64,000 nt of DNA. It comes from Paraburkholderia phenoliruptrix. Its GTDB lineage: Bacteria > Pseudomonadota > Gammaproteobacteria > Burkholderiales > Burkholderiaceae. Both the position numbers and the translations under genes were made by a program. Numbering within the stretch: position 1 is the first letter of the stretch; the number at the start of each line of letters is the position of its first letter. Shown here piece after piece: positions 46,351 to 56,969 of the stretch. Under the pieces are notes generated by a model. The model worked only from the letters and a program-made list of their open reading frames with translations, was not told the DNA's origin and searched no databases. The DNA is taken from NCBI RefSeq assembly GCF_902859825.1, contig NZ_CADIKB010000005.1:221137-285136 (forward strand), read 5' to 3'.

Positions 46351-46851
46351 ATGAGACTAACCGACTACACCGACTATTCGCTGCGCGTCCTTCTGTACCT
46401 TGCTGTGCGCGGCGAGGGCTTGTCGACCATTCAGGACATTTCCGAGGCGTACGGCATTTCCAAGAATCATCTGATGAAGGTGGTGCAGCGGCTGAGCGAG
46501 CTCGGCTGGGTGGAGACCGTGCGCGGCCGCAACGGCGGCCTGCGGCTTGCGGAGCGTAGCCGCACGCTGACGGTCGGCGAGATCGTGCGCGCAACGGAAA
46601 ACGACTTCGCGCTGGTGGCCTGTCTGCCGGATCAGGACGGCCAACGCCGTCCCTGCGTCATTACGCCCCATTGCCGGCTGCGCAACGTGCTCGAGGCGGC
46701 GCGCCACGCGTTTCTCGCGGAGCTCGACCGCCACACCATCGAGGAAGTCTCCGGGCCACAAGGGCCGCTCGCCGCGTTGCTGGGCATACGGCCGGTGATT
46801 CCGCTCGTGCCGGTCGAGCCGCCGGGCGACAGCCCCGTGCCGATCGCCTGA
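46351..46851 (+). CDS. nsrR: Rrf2-family NO-responsive regulator, NsrR-like
   Basis: The 166-residue Rrf2 protein begins MRLTDYTDYSLRVLLYLAVR with a winged helix-turn-helix (ISEAYGISKNHLMKVVQRL). Three cysteines, C91, C102 and C108, sit where NsrR binds its Fe-S cluster. In E. coli NsrR they are C91, C96 and C102, so here the first spacer is six residues longer. NsrR represses NO-detoxification genes and is inactivated by NO. Divergence from a truncated hemoglobin fits that role. A different Rrf2 member such as IscR is unlikely, given the N-terminal pattern. Confidence 0.85.
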   Translation: MRLTDYTDYSLRVLLYLAVRGEGLSTIQDISEAYGISKNHLMKVVQRLSELGWVETVRGRNGGLRLAERSRTLTVGEIVRATENDFALVACLPDQDGQRRPCVITPHCRLRNVLEAARHAFLAELDRHTIEEVSGPQGPLAALLGIRPVIPLVPVEPPGDSPVPIA

Positions 46852-46927
46852 GCGCGGCTCGCGTAAGGCGCCGCGCATTTTGTTCGCATCAGATCTTCAA
46901 AAACTCCCCGTGGACAGCAGAAAAGCG

Positions 46928-46956
46928 CTTGAATCCTGAATAAATCGCCTCATTTT
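46928..46956 (+). promoter_or_regulatory. Sigma-32 heat-shock promoter of clpB
   Basis: CTTGAA (46928-46933) and CCTCATTTT (46948-46956) match the RpoH consensus CTTGAA / CCCCATNT with one mismatch in the core of the -10 and a 14-bp spacer. The site lies about 28 nt before the clpB start. Confidence 0.8.
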
Positions 46957-46983
46957 GGTGGTAATCGAAATTGGAGGTCTCGA

Positions 46984-49581
<2,598 letters not shown>

Positions 49582-49630
49582 GCGCCTCTACCGGCTGACG
49601 CGTCAGGTGCGAACCGACGCGTAGATGGTA

Positions 49631-49667
49631 AAGCGGCAACGAATTTTCTTCGTTGCCGCTTTTTTTT
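49631..49667 (+). terminator. Intrinsic terminator after clpB
   Basis: A perfect 13-bp stem (AAGCGGCAACGAA and its complement) with a 5-nt loop runs into a seven-T tract at 49661-49667. Confidence 0.93.
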
Positions 49668-49705
49668 GTCTGCCCGGTTGCTGGTTCATCCGGGCGAGGA
49701 TCGCC

Positions 49706-50134
49706 TCAAGCCGTGCCCTTGCCGAACAATGCCGACAAACCGCCGAGCGCGCCGAGCACGGTCGTCGCGTTCAGCTTGCCTTCGGCCGGGACTTCGCCTT
49801 CCGGCGTTGCCGCGTTGACCACGTGCGGCAGGATCTGCGAAAGGAGGCCCGTGACCTGGTCCGGTTGCACGCCGGCTTTCGCGGCGAGGCTGGAGACGGC
49901 TTCCGAGCCGAGTACGCTATGCAGCGCGTCCGGCGCAATCGGTTGATTCTCGCCGTTGCTGACCCACGACGATACGACGTCGCCGAGCCCCTTTTCCTGA
50001 AAGCGTTGGATCAGGCCGTTCAGGCCGCCTGGCTGGTTGTTGACGAATTCGAGTGCGGGTGCGATCAGCGCTTGCTGGCCGCCGCCTTCGGGCGACTTGC
50101 CGACCAGGGATCCGAGGGTATCGAGTAGGCTCAT
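49706..50134 (-). CDS. YidB-like DUF937 protein
   Basis: The 142-residue protein is a member of the YidB/DUF937 family, small helical proteins without known activity. Typical segments are MSLLDTLGSLVG at the start, LIQRFQEKGLGDVVSSWVSNGEN, and GVQPDQVTGLLSQILPHVVN. An AGAGAG ribosome site precedes the ATG at 50134. It lies upstream of nothing obvious and downstream of the HhH gene on the same strand, 220 nt apart. E. coli yidB lies near gyrB, so the context here gives no hint of role. Confidence 0.85.
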   Translation of the reverse strand: MSLLDTLGSLVGKSPEGGGQQALIAPALEFVNNQPGGLNGLIQRFQEKGLGDVVSSWVSNGENQPIAPDALHSVLGSEAVSSLAAKAGVQPDQVTGLLSQILPHVVNAATPEGEVPAEGKLNATTVLGALGGLSALFGKGTA

Positions 50135-50354
50135 GATGGGTCTCTCTTGAATGCCGGCGCGTGGACGACGGCCGGCGGGTGAGGCGCCGCGCGGCTGCGC
50201 GGCGTCGAGGGAAGGAAGGGTGCTGCGAGGCGCTGCCGCCGTGCACGACGCGCGTGATGCGTGCGATGGTGGCTCGGTGGCAGGCAGCCTCGCGGCGGAC
50301 GCTGCCTTGGTTGTTGAATCAGTCTCTGACGCGCGAGGCGCCCGACTAGTTTCG

Positions 50355-50960
50355 CTAGGCGCCGCCCGAAGCCGCCGCGGCGGACGCCGCCTTGCTCTTC
50401 TTCGCCTTTTTCTTCGACGCCTTGGCGCCGGAAGCGTCGGCGGGGGCGCTCGCGGCAGCGGATGTGGCCGCGGTGGCGGCCGGCGCGGACGCAGCTGCTG
50501 CGGCCTCCTTGGCTTTTTTCGACGACTTCGAGGACTTCGACGCCTTCGCGCCCGAAGCGTCCGCCGGCGCAGCCGGGGCCGCCGTGGCGGCAGTCGTGGC
50601 CGGCGTGGTTTCGGCGGCCGGCGCGGCCTTCGTCGCCGTCGACTTCGCGGGCGCGGACGTCGTCGCCGATTTCGCACCTGTGGGCGGCGCCGACGAGCCG
50701 TTGATCTTCAAGCCCGCCGCTTCCAGATTCACAACCGATTTATTGCCGATGCCCTTGACGCGCGCAGCGAGATCGTCGGCGTTTTTGAACGGGCCGTTCT
50801 TCGTACGCTCTTCGATGATCGCCTTCGCATGCGCGGGGCCAATGCCCTTGACGGATTCGAGCGCTGCCTGATCGGCGGAATTCACTTCGACCGCCGCCGC
50901 CAATCCGGCCGACAGCGACAACGCGAGGGCAACGCAAAGCATCACGAGCTTTTTCAGCAT
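50355..50960 (-). CDS. Secreted ComEA-type helix-hairpin-helix protein with Lys/Ala-rich tail
   Basis: The 201-residue protein has a signal peptide (MLKKLVMLCVALALSLSAGLAAA), then a ComEA-type double HhH DNA-binding domain (about residues 24-87, VNSADQAALESVKGIGPAHAKAI...VKGIGNKSVVNL). The C-terminal 110 residues consist of Ala/Lys/Ser/Thr/Pro and contain two copies of PADASGAKASK, much like a histone H1-type tail. It should be a periplasmic DNA-binding protein, perhaps in DNA uptake. The ATG at 50960 has GGAG upstream; a GTG three codons earlier is less likely. It stands alone, with no other competence genes nearby. Confidence 0.88.
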   Translation of the reverse strand: MLKKLVMLCVALALSLSAGLAAAVEVNSADQAALESVKGIGPAHAKAIIEERTKNGPFKNADDLAARVKGIGNKSVVNLEAAGLKINGSSAPPTGAKSATTSAPAKSTATKAAPAAETTPATTAATAAPAAPADASGAKASKSSKSSKKAKEAAAAASAPAATAATSAAASAPADASGAKASKKKAKKSKAASAAAASGGA

Positions 50961-51213
50961 GGCAGGCACTCCATCGAGAGCAAAAGTTAGCCGGGAACGG
51001 GCGACGCATTCTGTCAGCGGGCGCTGCGCTTAAGCATAGGACAAATGCGCGCCCTTATTTGCGAACGCCGACGATTTATACCGGCCGATTGATGGCAAGT
51101 AAATCGCAATGAACAATCTTTAACTCTTTTGCCTCGCGATTAGGCGGTTGTGCGCCGATTGCTCGCATCGCCTGCACGCGCGAGGCCGTGCTCACGATGA
51201 CAGCGCGGCGCAC

Positions 51214-51244
51214 TTGACTTAGAGTGCACTCGAAGTCCTAACCT
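51214..51244 (+). promoter_or_regulatory. MerR-type promoter with 19-bp spacer and internal dyad
   Basis: TTGACT (51214-51219) and TAACCT (51239-51244) are 19 bp apart, the stretched spacing used by MerR regulators. ACTTAGAGTGCACTCGAAGT (51217-51236) is a 20-bp dyad with one mismatched pair and lies within the spacer. Autoregulation by the MerR protein starting at 51255 is very likely. Confidence 0.8.
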
Positions 51245-51254
51245 GAGTCCTGTC

Positions 51255-51785
51255 ATGTCGAAAACGTCGAACGCACTCACCATCGGGCAGGTCGCCGAAC
51301 TCATCGGCGTATCCACGCACACGCTGCGCTATTACGAGCAGGCCGGCCTGATACGCGAGGTCGGCCGCACGCAGGCGGGGCATCGCCTGTATTCGCCCGC
51401 CGACCTCGACTGGCTGCGGTTCGTAATGCGCCTGAAGGCGACCGGCATGCCGATCGCCGGCATGCAGGCTTTCGCGGCGCTGCGAGCCGAAGGTCCGCAG
51501 ACGATGGGCGCGCGCCGCGACCTGCTCGCTGGGCATCGCGACGCGGTTCTTGCGCGGATCGCCGAATTGCAGACGAACCTCGGCGCGATCATCGACAAGA
51601 TCGCGTATTACGAAGGCGAGGCGCACGAAGGCGAAGCGCGCGAAGCCAAAGCGGCCGGCAAGGCGCCCGCGGCGGGAAGCCGGACTCGACGGATCGACAA
51701 GACGTCATCGTTCTCACACCCGGAAAAGGACTCACCATGGACCACGCACAAACCGACCGCTACACGCAAGGCTGGAACAAGCTGA
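51255..51785 (+). CDS. MerR-family regulator
   Basis: The 176-residue protein has a MerR winged helix-turn-helix at its start (LTIGQVAELIGVSTHTLRYYEQAGLI), the second wing region (LYSPADLDWLRFVMRLKATG) and a dimerisation helix (residues about 85-120). There are no metal-binding Cys pairs, so it probably senses an organic or redox signal. The last 45 residues are basic and overlap the following gene by 49 nt. The promoter has the stretched MerR-type spacing. The regulated partner is most likely the carboxymuconolactone decarboxylase-like gene. Confidence 0.9.
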   Translation: MSKTSNALTIGQVAELIGVSTHTLRYYEQAGLIREVGRTQAGHRLYSPADLDWLRFVMRLKATGMPIAGMQAFAALRAEGPQTMGARRDLLAGHRDAVLARIAELQTNLGAIIDKIAYYEGEAHEGEAREAKAAGKAPAAGSRTRRIDKTSSFSHPEKDSPWTTHKPTATRKAGTS

Positions 51786-52174
51786 GGGAAATCGACGGCC
51801 AGGCCGGCGAACAGGTCATCGCCGCACTCGCGCCGATTGCGCCGGACTTCGGACGTCTTCTGATCGAATTCGGTTTCGGCGATATTTACAGCCGGCCGCA
51901 GCTCGATTTGCGCTCGCGTGAAATCGCCACGATCGCGTCGCTCGCCACGCTCGGTTGCGCGACGCCGCAGTTGAAGGTGCATATCGAAGCCGCGCTGAAC
52001 GTCGGCTGTACGCGCGAGGAAATCGTCGAGGTGTTCATGCAGATGGCGCTCTACGCGGGCTTTCCGGCGGCGCTGAACGCACTTTTCGCTGCGCGCGACA
52101 TTTTCGAGCGTCACGATCGGGTCGCGGCGGAAGGCGGATTGCCGGCTGCGGTGGAGGCGGAGCAGGAGGGTTAA
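51737..52174 (+). CDS. Carboxymuconolactone decarboxylase-family protein
   Basis: The 145-residue protein belongs to the CMD/AhpD-like family. Visible features are LREIDGQAGEQVIAALAPIAPDF, YSRPQLDLRSREIATIASLATLG, and a Cys-x6-His segment (GCATPQLKVH) before the conserved NVGCTREEIVEVFMQ. Some members are gamma-carboxymuconolactone decarboxylases and others reduce peroxides. The single Cys/His pattern does not match the AhpD CxxC site, so the activity is open. AAGGA lies upstream of the ATG, which is inside the end of the MerR gene. MerR plus CMD genes often respond to quinones or oxidants. Confidence 0.88.
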   Translation: MDHAQTDRYTQGWNKLREIDGQAGEQVIAALAPIAPDFGRLLIEFGFGDIYSRPQLDLRSREIATIASLATLGCATPQLKVHIEAALNVGCTREEIVEVFMQMALYAGFPAALNALFAARDIFERHDRVAAEGGLPAAVEAEQEG

Positions 52175-52308
52175 GTGCGGCTTGGCCGTTCTGATCGATG
52201 CGAGCCGCCCGCGCTGCCAGTGCAGCGGCGCCGCGGTTGCATTTCAGCGCGGGTGTCGCCATCGAGCCGGAGATCGACGGCGTCGAACTTCGGCGCCGCT
52301 CCGCCGAG

Positions 52309-53688
52309 TCAGACGCCCGCGTCGGTGCGCAGCGCGACGGCCGCGCGCACATGCCGTCTGCTCACCACGCGCCAGTAGAGCAGCAAGCCGACCCCGGCAA
52401 TCGCAAGGCTCGCCGTATTGGCTACCCAGAAGCCGCGCGCGCCGGTCAACCATGGCGGAATCGTCCCGCTCACATTGAAGCCGAGCAGATAACCGCCGCC
52501 GAGCCCCACGCCCCACAGCGCGACCGCGTAGATCATGGTCGGCACGACGGCGACCTTGTAGGCGCGCAGCACGAACGCCGTGGTGATCTGCAAGGCGTCG
52601 AAGAGGTGATAGCAGACGACGATCAGCACGAGCGGCATCGCCGCCGCCACGACCTGCGGATTCGGCGTATAGCCCTGGATCACGTAGGGACGCAGCGCCA
52701 GCACGACGACGCCGTAACAGCACGCGATCGCGACGGCCATCATGATGCCGTGACGCGACAGCGTGCGCGCCGCTTCCGGCCGATGGGCGCCGAGCGCCTG
52801 GGCGACGAGCGTCGACGAAGCAATGCCGATGGCAAGCGGCGTCATGTACAGCACCGCGCCGATATTGCCCGCGATCTGGTGGCCGGCGAGCGTCGTGGTC
52901 CCGAAGCGCGCGATGAAGAGCGCCATGAAGGTGTACGACGTGACTTCGATCAGATAGGAGAGCCCCATCGGGATGCCGAGCCGCAACTGCGCCGCCTGAC
53001 GCCGCCAGACCGGCCAGCAGAAGCGCCTGAAGATCCCGAACGGCGTGAAGACGTCGACGCGCGTGAGCAGCACCATGCCGACGAGTGCAAGCGCCCAGTT
53101 GATCAGGCTGCTGGCGAGCGCGCAGCCCGGACCGCCGAGCGCGGGCACGCCGAGTCCGCCGAAAATGAACCAGGTATTGAGCGGCACCTTCAGCAACAAT
53201 CCGCCGATCTGCAGAATCATGACGAGCCGCGGCTTGCCGACCGCATTGCTGATCGAACCATAGACGCGAAACGCAAGTCCTGCAGGCAGGCCGAACGCGA
53301 GTATCCGCAGATACGACACCGTGCGCTCGTGCAGCGCGTCGGGCACGCGCGCGAGCTGCAGCAGATGACCGGGGAAGAACAGAATCAGAAAGCCGATCAC
53401 CGTCAGCGCGAGCGCGAGCCACAGCGCCTGCCGGACTTCCTCGCCGATCTCGTCGTAGCGCCGCGCGCCGTACAGTTGCGCGGTGATCGGTTGCAGCGCC
53501 GTGAGAATGCCCGTCAAGCCGATGTAGACCGATATGTAGATCGATGAACCGAGGCCGAGCGCCGCCAGATCGACCGCCGAGTAGCGGCCGACCATGGCCG
53601 TGTCGATCACGCCGAACGCGATGATCGCCAGTTGGCCGATCAGCACCGGCCACGCGAGTCCCGCGATTTTCCGTAGGTCGGCGAGCAT
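52309..53688 (-). CDS. MATE-family multidrug efflux transporter
   Basis: The 459-residue protein has 12 membrane helices in two related halves, as in NorM-type MATE exporters driven by Na+ or H+. Recognisable family segments are LAWPVLIGQLAIIAFGVIDT and ALGLGSSIYISVYIGLTGIL in the first half, and TTLAGHQIAGNIGAVLYMTPL in the second. Substrates are commonly cationic drugs but cannot be inferred. It is the downstream partner of a GT39 glycosyltransferase gene, with only 6 nt between the GT39 stop at 53695 and its own start at 53688 on the same strand. This tight spacing differs from typical stand-alone norM genes. Confidence 0.93.
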   Translation of the reverse strand: MLADLRKIAGLAWPVLIGQLAIIAFGVIDTAMVGRYSAVDLAALGLGSSIYISVYIGLTGILTALQPITAQLYGARRYDEIGEEVRQALWLALALTVIGFLILFFPGHLLQLARVPDALHERTVSYLRILAFGLPAGLAFRVYGSISNAVGKPRLVMILQIGGLLLKVPLNTWFIFGGLGVPALGGPGCALASSLINWALALVGMVLLTRVDVFTPFGIFRRFCWPVWRRQAAQLRLGIPMGLSYLIEVTSYTFMALFIARFGTTTLAGHQIAGNIGAVLYMTPLAIGIASSTLVAQALGAHRPEAARTLSRHGIMMAVAIACCYGVVVLALRPYVIQGYTPNPQVVAAAMPLVLIVVCYHLFDALQITTAFVLRAYKVAVVPTMIYAVALWGVGLGGGYLLGFNVSGTIPPWLTGARGFWVANTASLAIAGVGLLLYWRVVSRRHVRAAVALRTDAGV

Positions 53689-53694
53689 CTTCGG

Positions 53695-55452
53695 TCAGTC
53701 TGTCTTTTTATGCCAGCTGCGCCGTTTGACGACGGGCGGCTTCGGCCGGTCGATCCGCACATACAGCCGGAAGCGTTCGTCGCGGTCGGCCACGCGGCGG
53801 CCTTCCCACACGAGCTTCCACACGAAGTCCGACATGGCGCTCGGCTCGCCGTACTCCTGCGTGTCCTGACGCAGGATGACGTCGCAATCCTGATTGAACG
53901 CGAAATGCATGTCGCCGAAATAGGCAAACGTCGCGATCTGCGCATTGCCGAGACGCACGGGGGCGATGCACGTGTAGTCCTCGGGCAGATGGCTCGCGAT
54001 CTGTTCGGCGACGTCCTTGTAGGTCCGGCTGTAGTTGACGACCGGCAGCCACAAGGTCATGAGCAGCACCCACATCAGCGTGGTGCCGGCGCTCGAGAGC
54101 ACCACGCTGCGCCACAGCACCTTCGGATGGCGGGCAAGGCGCCATTGCACCAGCACGAACCAGCAGAGCGTCACCGCGACCGCGCAGACGAACGACAGAA
54201 TCTTGAACTGCGGCGCGAAGCCGGGCGCGAGACGCGCGAGGTTGCGGGCGAGCGGATGCGGAAAACCGGTCAAACCCGCGACGTACACGAGCCAGACGAA
54301 GCTGCCGAGTATCGTGAAGCTCAGCAACGCAAACCAGTCGATCGCGTTAATGGCGCCGCGCTTGAGCGTGGGTAGCGCAAAAGTGGCCAGCACGGCGAGC
54401 GGCGGCAGCAGCAGCATATACAGCCGGTTTGACTGATGGCTTTGCAGCACAACCAGCACGAGGAGCGGCCCGATCACCGAAAGCGGAATCGCCACGTGCG
54501 GCGCGCGGCGCAGCCCCGCCCAGCTGAACCACGCCCACAGCGCGAGTGGCCACGCGGGCCAGGTGAAGAGCGGCAGATTCTTGAGCGCGTAACCCGCGAC
54601 CGAGCCGGGCGGGCCGGCGAACGAGCTCAGACTTACGTGCACCCATTGGTTCAGGTACCAGACGGCGTCGACAGGAAAGGCGGCCAGCGCCGCAATCGGC
54701 CATGCGACCGACAGCGCGAGCGCGATCGGCAGGCCGGCCAGCAGAAGCCAGCGCGAACGCGTTTCGCGCACGACCACGGTCATCGCGAGCGTGCCGAAGA
54801 GCAGCGCGCCGACCAGCACCGGACTGCTCGCCAGCGTGACGAGGCCGACGGCGGCGCCCCAGATCGATGCGCCCTGAATCGGCTTGTCGATCATTCGCAC
54901 GAGCCCATACACGAGCATTGCGATGCCGACGAATTGCGCCAGCTGCGGCGTCGTCTCGTGACCGCGCTCGGCGAGGCCGAAGCAGGCGAGCAGAATCAGC
55001 AGCGCGCCGTCGGCGAGCGTGCGGCCGTAGTCGCGTGGCTCCGGCTCGCCGCCGAACGCGTACTTGAACGGCTGCACCTCGGCGCGCCGGCCGAGCAGGT
55101 AGGCCGCGTACCAGACGAAGGCGCAGCCCGTGCAGAAGAGCAGGCCCGTGAAGACGCGCGAGGCGTTGCTTGCGTCGACCCACGGCGCGAGCGCGCGGAT
55201 GGCGGTTGCGCCGAGCCAGTAGCCGAGCGGACCGTCTTCAGTGAGATATTTGCCGACCAGATTGGGCAGGAGCCAGTCGTGCCCCGTGCCGTTCGCCATG
55301 GTCCACATCACGCCGAAGCCGGCTGCGTCTTCGTTCTTCCACGGATCGCGGCCGAACAGGCCGAACGACGCGTACACGATGCAGATGGTCAGCAGCAGCC
55401 AGCGTGGCAGCGCACTGGTCGCGGAGGCAGTGAGGCGAACGACAGGTCTCAT
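53695..55452 (-). CDS. GT39-family membrane glycosyltransferase, ArnT-like, orphan
   Basis: The 585-residue protein (from the ATG at 55452) has about 12 membrane helices and an ArnT/PMT-like layout. The first periplasmic loop reads RDPWKNEDAAGFG, so the acidic pair is Glu-Asp where ArnT has Asp-Glu. A periplasmic C-terminal domain (VADRDERFRLYVRIDRPKPP) follows. It is distinct from the arnT in the operon at 36-38 kb. An earlier in-frame ATG at 55533 overlaps a TACAAT -10 box and is rejected. It transcribes into the MATE gene 6 nt downstream. The acceptor could be lipid A, a protein or another lipid. Confidence 0.85.
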   Translation of the reverse strand: MRPVVRLTASATSALPRWLLLTICIVYASFGLFGRDPWKNEDAAGFGVMWTMANGTGHDWLLPNLVGKYLTEDGPLGYWLGATAIRALAPWVDASNASRVFTGLLFCTGCAFVWYAAYLLGRRAEVQPFKYAFGGEPEPRDYGRTLADGALLILLACFGLAERGHETTPQLAQFVGIAMLVYGLVRMIDKPIQGASIWGAAVGLVTLASSPVLVGALLFGTLAMTVVVRETRSRWLLLAGLPIALALSVAWPIAALAAFPVDAVWYLNQWVHVSLSSFAGPPGSVAGYALKNLPLFTWPAWPLALWAWFSWAGLRRAPHVAIPLSVIGPLLVLVVLQSHQSNRLYMLLLPPLAVLATFALPTLKRGAINAIDWFALLSFTILGSFVWLVYVAGLTGFPHPLARNLARLAPGFAPQFKILSFVCAVAVTLCWFVLVQWRLARHPKVLWRSVVLSSAGTTLMWVLLMTLWLPVVNYSRTYKDVAEQIASHLPEDYTCIAPVRLGNAQIATFAYFGDMHFAFNQDCDVILRQDTQEYGEPSAMSDFVWKLVWEGRRVADRDERFRLYVRIDRPKPPVVKRRSWHKKTD

Positions 55453-55531
55453 GCGGTTTGGGATAGTGGATAAGCGATAGCCGCTGGCAAAGGGCGGGTC
55501 CGGCTGGATCGGCCTGATTGGAGCATCCGGC

Positions 55532-55537
55532 ATTGTA
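55532..55537 (-). promoter_or_regulatory. -10 box of the GT39-MATE operon
   Basis: TACAAT on the minus strand (plus-strand ATTGTA at 55532-55537) lies 80 nt before the chosen start. A TGACG-containing hexamer about 18 bp upstream may be the -35. It overlaps the earlier ATG at 55533. Confidence 0.5.
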
Positions 55538-55649
55538 GTCGGGCGGGACTGCGCGCGTCACGGCCGGTAATGGCGGGCAACGGGCGCCGCGCGCAGGCGA
55601 GGGCAGCGCGGTAGGCGTAGCGACCCGCGCGCGCCCGACGGCGGGCGAC

Positions 55650-55675
55650 AAAAAAGGGCAGCTCGCGCTGCCCTT
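55650..55675 (-). terminator. Intrinsic terminator after rpmE2
   Basis: A perfect 9-bp stem (AAGGGCAGC and its complement) with a 4-nt loop has six A residues on its plus-strand left side, giving a U-tract for minus-strand transcripts. Confidence 0.85.
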
Positions 55676-55728
55676 CCTGTTTGCTGCATCGCTGCCAGCC
55701 TGAGCTGGTGCAGCGGTGATGAAGCGTA

Positions 55729-55995
55729 TTACTTCGCTGCTGCCTTGCCGGTAGCGCGTGCGCCGAACTTGTTGCGGAACTTCTCGACGCGGCCTGCTGT
55801 GTCCATGATCTTTTGCTGGCCGGTATAGAACGGATGCGATTCCGACGACACTTCGATCTTGGCGAGCGGGTACGTCTTGCCGTTGAATTCAGCGGTTTCA
55901 CGCGTCTGGATCGTGGAGCGCGTCACAAACTTGAAGTCGTTCGACACGTCGACGAACAGCACTTCGCGGTAATCCGGGTGAATGCCTTCTTTCAT
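55729..55995 (-). CDS. rpmE2: 50S ribosomal protein L31, type B (zinc-free)
   Basis: The 88-residue protein is the type B form of L31. It begins [23 protein letters not shown] and has the [13 protein letters not shown] segment. No cysteines are present, so it does not bind zinc, unlike type A L31. Type B L31 is often a zinc-sparing substitute. The gene has its own terminator downstream and lies alone between the GT39 and mtfA genes. Confidence 0.96.
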   Translation of the reverse strand: MKEGIHPDYREVLFVDVSNDFKFVTRSTIQTRETAEFNGKTYPLAKIEVSSESHPFYTGQQKIMDTAGRVEKFRNKFGARATGKAAAK

Positions 55996-56109
55996 GGTCT
56001 TTCCTTTAATCTGGCGGTAGCCAACCCGCGTGCAGCCGCTGTGTGCGCGGACCGCATCTAGGCGCGAGCCACTTGCCTATGGTCGAAAAACGGCGATTAT
56101 GCCAGAAAA

Positions 56110-56955
56110 TCAGTCGCTTGACGAATTCTTCGCGAACGCAAGGCCGACGCGCGCCGGGTCCTGACGGTAATAGCGCGCGAGGAGCCGGTAGAGCTCCGGA
56201 TACTCCGCCTCGAACGCATGCGGCTTGACGAAGAGCGCCTCGCTGCACACCGCAAAAAATTCGGACGGATGGTCGGCCGCGTACGGATCGATCAGCGATT
56301 CGTGCTCGAAGCGCGTCCAGCGGCGCGCCGGCACCGCGTCGACGCGGGCGCAGAACTGGTCGTAGGCGGAATCGAACACGTCCGCCCAGGCGTCGGAGTC
56401 GAGCGGCGCGTGCCAGCGGCGCACGAGCGGCGGATGGCCGTCCGCCTCGCCGTTCAGCATGTCGATCTTGTGCGCGAATTCGTGGATCACCACGTTGTAC
56501 GCGTCGGCGCCGTCCGTCATCTGCGCGTCTTCCCACGAGAGGATCACCGGGCCGCCTTCCCAGGCTTCGCCGCTCGCGTCCTGCTCGACTTCGTGGACGA
56601 CGCCGTCTTCGTCCTCGACCGTCTTGCGAATCACGAATTCGCCGGGGTAGACAATCACGCCGACCCATCCGCGATACAGGTCGAGGCTCAGATTCAGCAC
56701 CGGCAGGCACGCCTGGGCCGCAATCGCGACGGTCATCGCGTCGTTCAGCTCGAGCTCGTGCGCGGTCGAGAATTCCTTTTGCGCGATGAACAGGCTGCTC
56801 ATTTCGCGCAGGCGCGCGAGGTCCGGCGCATCCAGGTACGCAAGGAACGGCAGGCCGTCGAGCGTGGCTTGCCACAGCGCGTCGTCGATCGCGTAGTCGC
56901 GCAGCGCGCGCTCGCGCCGGCGGGCGCCGAGCCATTGAGTGAGTTTCGAAAGCAT
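56110..56955 (-). CDS. mtfA: M90-family zinc metallopeptidase MtfA-like
   Basis: The 281-residue protein matches MtfA (YeeI), a gluzincin that in E. coli binds and inactivates the Mlc glucose repressor. The zinc motif H158-E-F-A-H162 is visible, with a downstream zinc-binding Glu in HPSEFFAVCSEALF. The N-terminus (MLSKLTQWLGARRRERAL) may associate with the membrane. The start at 56955 is the family start; the larger frame to 57453 runs into the MFS gene. It is downstream of the MFS transporter gene by 14 nt and may be co-transcribed with the MerR-MFS unit. Confidence 0.92.
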   Translation of the reverse strand: MLSKLTQWLGARRRERALRDYAIDDALWQATLDGLPFLAYLDAPDLARLREMSSLFIAQKEFSTAHELELNDAMTVAIAAQACLPVLNLSLDLYRGWVGVIVYPGEFVIRKTVEDEDGVVHEVEQDASGEAWEGGPVILSWEDAQMTDGADAYNVVIHEFAHKIDMLNGEADGHPPLVRRWHAPLDSDAWADVFDSAYDQFCARVDAVPARRWTRFEHESLIDPYAADHPSEFFAVCSEALFVKPHAFEAEYPELYRLLARYYRQDPARVGLAFAKNSSSD

Positions 56956-56969
56956 GGTGGATGAAACCG

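Noticed and set aside
55452..55533. Upstream ATG at 55533 as start of the GT39 gene
   Set aside because: The ATG overlaps a TACAAT -10 box, so it would not be on the mRNA. The residues added are not family-like.
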